Below, one piece after another: positions 5,186 through 6,726 of a stretch of 6,726 nt of DNA; the first letter of the stretch is position 1, and each line of letters begins with the position of its first letter. Origin of the DNA: Aliivibrio_A kagoshimensis (GTDB lineage: Bacteria; Pseudomonadota; Gammaproteobacteria; Enterobacterales; Vibrionaceae); NCBI RefSeq assembly GCF_050337105.1, contig NZ_JAKJSQ010000115.1, forward strand, positions 1 to 6,726, read 5' to 3'. Position numbers and translations under genes: made by a program. The notes under the pieces were generated by a model that did no database searches, was not told where the DNA came from, and saw only the letters and a list, made by a program, of their open reading frames with translations.

Positions 5186-6055
5186 ATGAGCAGCAGTGCA
5201 TTAGGGAAGAGCAGGAAGGTGATTGTCACGATGAGTAGCTTACGTGATAGTTTGACCCCTTCAGAAAAAAGGATATCAGACTATGTGATAGCCAACTCAC
5301 AACAAGTGACCAAGCTCTCTATTGCAGAACTCTCTCAAGCGGTTAATGTTGGCGAAGCCACGATCATTCGCTTTTGCCGAACTTTAGGGTTTAAAGGTTT
5401 CCAACAGTTCAAAATGGAACTGGCCATTGAGATCTCCACCAGTCAACAGAATGAACGTTCGATTCTTGATACCGATATTGCTCAAAATGACAGCGCAGAA
5501 CTCATTGGGCAAAAGCTGCAAAATACGATTGATAATGTTCTATCTGAAACCCTCAGCTTACTCAATTTTTCCACCTTAGAGCAGGTTGCTCAGGCCATTA
5601 AACAGGGGAAAGGGATCTACTTTTTTGGTATAGGTTCATCAGGAATTACCGCTGAAGAGGCGAAGAATAAGTTTATGCGAATCGGCTTTAATGTTGATGC
5701 GCTGAATAATAACCACTTTATGTATATGAAAGCCTCGTTGCTGCAAAAAGGGGACTTAGCTATTGGGTTAAGCCATTCAGGAAGCTCAGTCGAGACGACC
5801 AAAGCGCTTAGGTTAGCCAGAGAGTCTGGGGCAACAACGGTTGCATTAACTCATAATCCTCGCTCAGCGATAGCCGCGCAAGCTGACTTTGTGTTAGTGA
5901 ATGGGAACCGTCAAGGGCATTTACAGGGGGATTCAATTGGAACCAAAATATCTCAACTTTTTGTTCTTGATTTGCTTTATACTCTCATCGTTAAAGATGA
6001 TGTAGCGGGCTCACAAGACCGTAAATTAAAAACAACCAAAGCATTAGACTCGTAG
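5186..6055 (+). CDS. nanR: RpiR-family transcriptional repressor of sialic acid catabolism, NanR
   Basis: This 289-residue regulator has an N-terminal RpiR-type helix-turn-helix (about 20-85; recognition region SIAELSQAVNVGEATIIRF at 45-63) and a C-terminal SIS sugar-phosphate domain (about 125-265). The SIS loops are visible as GIGSSG (148-153) and SHSGSS (196-201). In Vibrio vulnificus the equivalent NanR represses the nan genes and is released by ManNAc-6-P, and the same role is inferred here. It is unrelated to the GntR-type NanR of E. coli. It is divergent from nanA, with shared operator-like boxes between them. A second possible start is Met16 (5231), preceded by AGGAAGG at 5213-5219 but 11 bases away. 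That start would leave 274 residues, a more typical N-terminus for the family. The ATG at 5186 has only a weak purine run before it, so the start is uncertain. Confidence 0.88.
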   Translation: MSSSALGKSRKVIVTMSSLRDSLTPSEKRISDYVIANSQQVTKLSIAELSQAVNVGEATIIRFCRTLGFKGFQQFKMELAIEISTSQQNERSILDTDIAQNDSAELIGQKLQNTIDNVLSETLSLLNFSTLEQVAQAIKQGKGIYFFGIGSSGITAEEAKNKFMRIGFNVDALNNNHFMYMKASLLQKGDLAIGLSHSGSSVETTKALRLARESGATTVALTHNPRSAIAAQADFVLVNGNRQGHLQGDSIGTKISQLFVLDLLYTLIVKDDVAGSQDRKLKTTKALDS

Positions 6056-6082
6056 TCCTGAATAAAGAAGGTAGTAACTAAA

Positions 6083-6352
6083 ATGATTGTGCAATATGAA
6101 GAACAGCTGTTAGAACTTATTGATCAACAAGTTGCGACAGCATCTGATGATGAACTCTTTGCTGGTGGTTATTTACGCGGACACATTTCATTATCAGCGG
6201 CAGACTGTGAAGCGAATGAAATTACGGAATTTACCGTGTTCACTCAGAAAATAGTGCAAAGCCTTCATGATGCTAAATCAGAACTGACTCCTGCTGATCA
6301 ACAAATTGTTAATGCTATTTGGCTTGATCTCGTCTCGAAGGTATCTGCCTAA
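6083..6352 (+). CDS. yfcL: YfcL family protein, function unknown
   Basis: This 89-residue cytoplasmic protein aligns by eye with E. coli YfcL: the start MIVQYEEQLLELID, the signature ASDDELFAGGYLRGH (20-34), and a C-terminal helix with LTPADQQIVNAIW (67-79) are shared. It is acidic, probably all-helical, with no signal peptide or membrane segment. No biochemical role is known to me. It starts 27 bp after the nanR stop in the same direction, so read-through from nanR is likely. Its ribosome binding site (AGAAGG, 6066-6071) is about 11 bases from the ATG. Whether it has anything to do with sialic acid is doubtful. It may instead mark the host chromosome next to the nan genes. Confidence 0.8.
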   Translation: MIVQYEEQLLELIDQQVATASDDELFAGGYLRGHISLSAADCEANEITEFTVFTQKIVQSLHDAKSELTPADQQIVNAIWLDLVSKVSA

Positions 6353-6370
6353 TACACTTATTTACATAGA

Positions 6371-6411
6371 GAAAAAGTGACATCATTTTCTGTTAAGGGG
6401 GTCGCTTTTTC
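6371..6411 (+). terminator. Hairpin terminator candidate after yfcL
   Basis: GAAAAAGTGAC (6371-6381) and GTCGCTTTTTC (6401-6411) pair over 11 bp with one G-U pair, leaving a 19-base loop. The A-run on one side and T-run on the other give the form of an intrinsic terminator able to work in both directions. The long loop and low GC content lower confidence. Confidence 0.45.
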
Positions 6412-6669
6412 AATACTACCTTCCCGTAAACCTCTTATTATTAAGTTTTGTAATTTATAATAAATATATAAATTATTATTAATAATCAATAGTTAACATT
6501 AAACTTTCTCAATAAAAACCTTTAAAACCATTTTTATTTAGTGATCTGCCTTTATTTTTTGTGTAACCAGCCGATTTGGTACTAAGCAAATAGATATAAT
6601 GGTCTCATTAAATATTGTTACTGAATAACGATGCAATGAGCAGTTTTTGGGCAGAGGAAGTCGAGTGTT
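6412..6669. other. AT-rich intergenic region before the last gene
   Basis: No gene is visible here. Positions 6430-6540 are extremely AT-rich and include the A/T-only inverted repeat TAATTTATA / TATAAATTA (6451-6459 and 6467-6475), a likely bent or H-NS-type binding region. TATAAT at 6595-6600 is a perfect -10 hexamer without a good -35 at the right distance. The region therefore probably holds the promoter and 5' leader of the gene that begins at 6670. Confidence 0.5.
6570..6577 (+). promoter_or_regulatory. Weak sigma28-like -10 motif
   Basis: GCCGATTT matches six of eight bases of the flagellar sigma28 -10 (GCCGATAA), but the sequence 11 bp upstream fits the TAAAGTTT -35 poorly. It is mentioned only because many chemoreceptor genes use such promoters and the downstream gene may be one. 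Confidence 0.15.
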
Positions 6670-6726
6670 ATGAACAAAATATCATTTAAGATTAAAGTAT
6701 TTGGTGCGCTTTGCGCCATTATATCC
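6670..6726 (+). CDS. N-terminus of a probable membrane protein, possibly a methyl-accepting chemotaxis protein (partial)
   Basis: An ATG at 6670 opens a frame of 19 codons that runs off the window without a stop: MNKISFKIKVFGALCAIIS. A good Shine-Dalgarno, AGAGGAAG (6653-6660), sits nine bases upstream. The short lysine-containing start followed by a hydrophobic stretch is typical of a first transmembrane helix, as at the start of chemoreceptors and sensor kinases. The product type cannot be settled from 19 residues, and no ligand-binding or signalling domain is visible. A terminator-like hairpin and about 260 bp separate it from yfcL, so it is a separate unit. Confidence 0.5.
   Translation, partial: MNKISFKIKVFGALCAIIS

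Noticed and set aside
1..6726. Signs of a mobile element or genomic island boundary
   Set aside because: Sialic acid clusters in some Vibrio lie on islands, but no integrase, transposase, tRNA gene, direct-repeat attachment site or sharp shift in composition is visible here.

Overview
This window is a sialic acid (N-acetylneuraminate, Neu5Ac) scavenging locus from a gammaproteobacterium, most likely a member of the Vibrionaceae. The evidence for that is the moderately AT-rich DNA, the RpiR/SIS-type NanR in place of the GntR-type NanR of enterics, a NanA of the Vibrio type (GTTGEG and YYYHSGMSG motifs), and a YfcL-family gene close to its enterobacterial counterpart. No transposase, integrase, tRNA, rRNA or CRISPR array is visible.

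Layout. The AT-rich leader (1-177) carries a perfect 14-bp palindrome. It is followed by a cytoplasmic SGNH/GDSL hydrolase with an unassigned N-terminal region (178-1014), a good sigma70 promoter (1071-1100) and nanM, a periplasmic Kelch mutarotase (1128-2294). After a weak hairpin terminator comes a control region with two 13-bp operator-like boxes (2342-2381), then nanE (2410-3117) and nanK (3114-3992), which overlap by ATGA. A near-ideal 13-bp-stem terminator (3998-4028) separates nanK from the convergent nanA (4046-4942, minus strand). The nanA-nanR intergenic region (4943-5185) holds two more good copies of the same box, one degenerate copy and a good CRP-like site. nanR (5186-6055) is followed at 27 bp by a yfcL homologue (6083-6352), a terminator-like hairpin, about 260 bp of AT-rich intergenic DNA, and the first 19 codons of a probable membrane protein, perhaps a chemoreceptor (6670-6726).

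How the genes work together. NanM speeds conversion of alpha- to beta-Neu5Ac in the periplasm, and a transporter not present in this window would import it. NanA splits Neu5Ac into ManNAc and pyruvate, NanK phosphorylates ManNAc, and NanE epimerises ManNAc-6-P to GlcNAc-6-P, which enters the Nag pathway (nagA/nagB are not in this window). The SGNH hydrolase may deacetylate O-acetylated sialic acids inside the cell. NanR is probably the repressor that answers ManNAc-6-P, as in Vibrio vulnificus.

The most informative non-coding result is a recurring box, GRAGT-WWW-ACTYC. It occurs twice upstream of nanE and flanks the nanA-nanR intergenic region, so it is the likely NanR operator and links the two separately transcribed, convergent arms into one regulon. 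The least explained items are the N-terminal region of the hydrolase, the palindrome inside the nanM promoter spacer, and whether yfcL and the gene starting at 6670 belong to the sialic acid unit. I see no wholly new system. The window is best described as a rearranged nan locus with a few uncharacterised additions.
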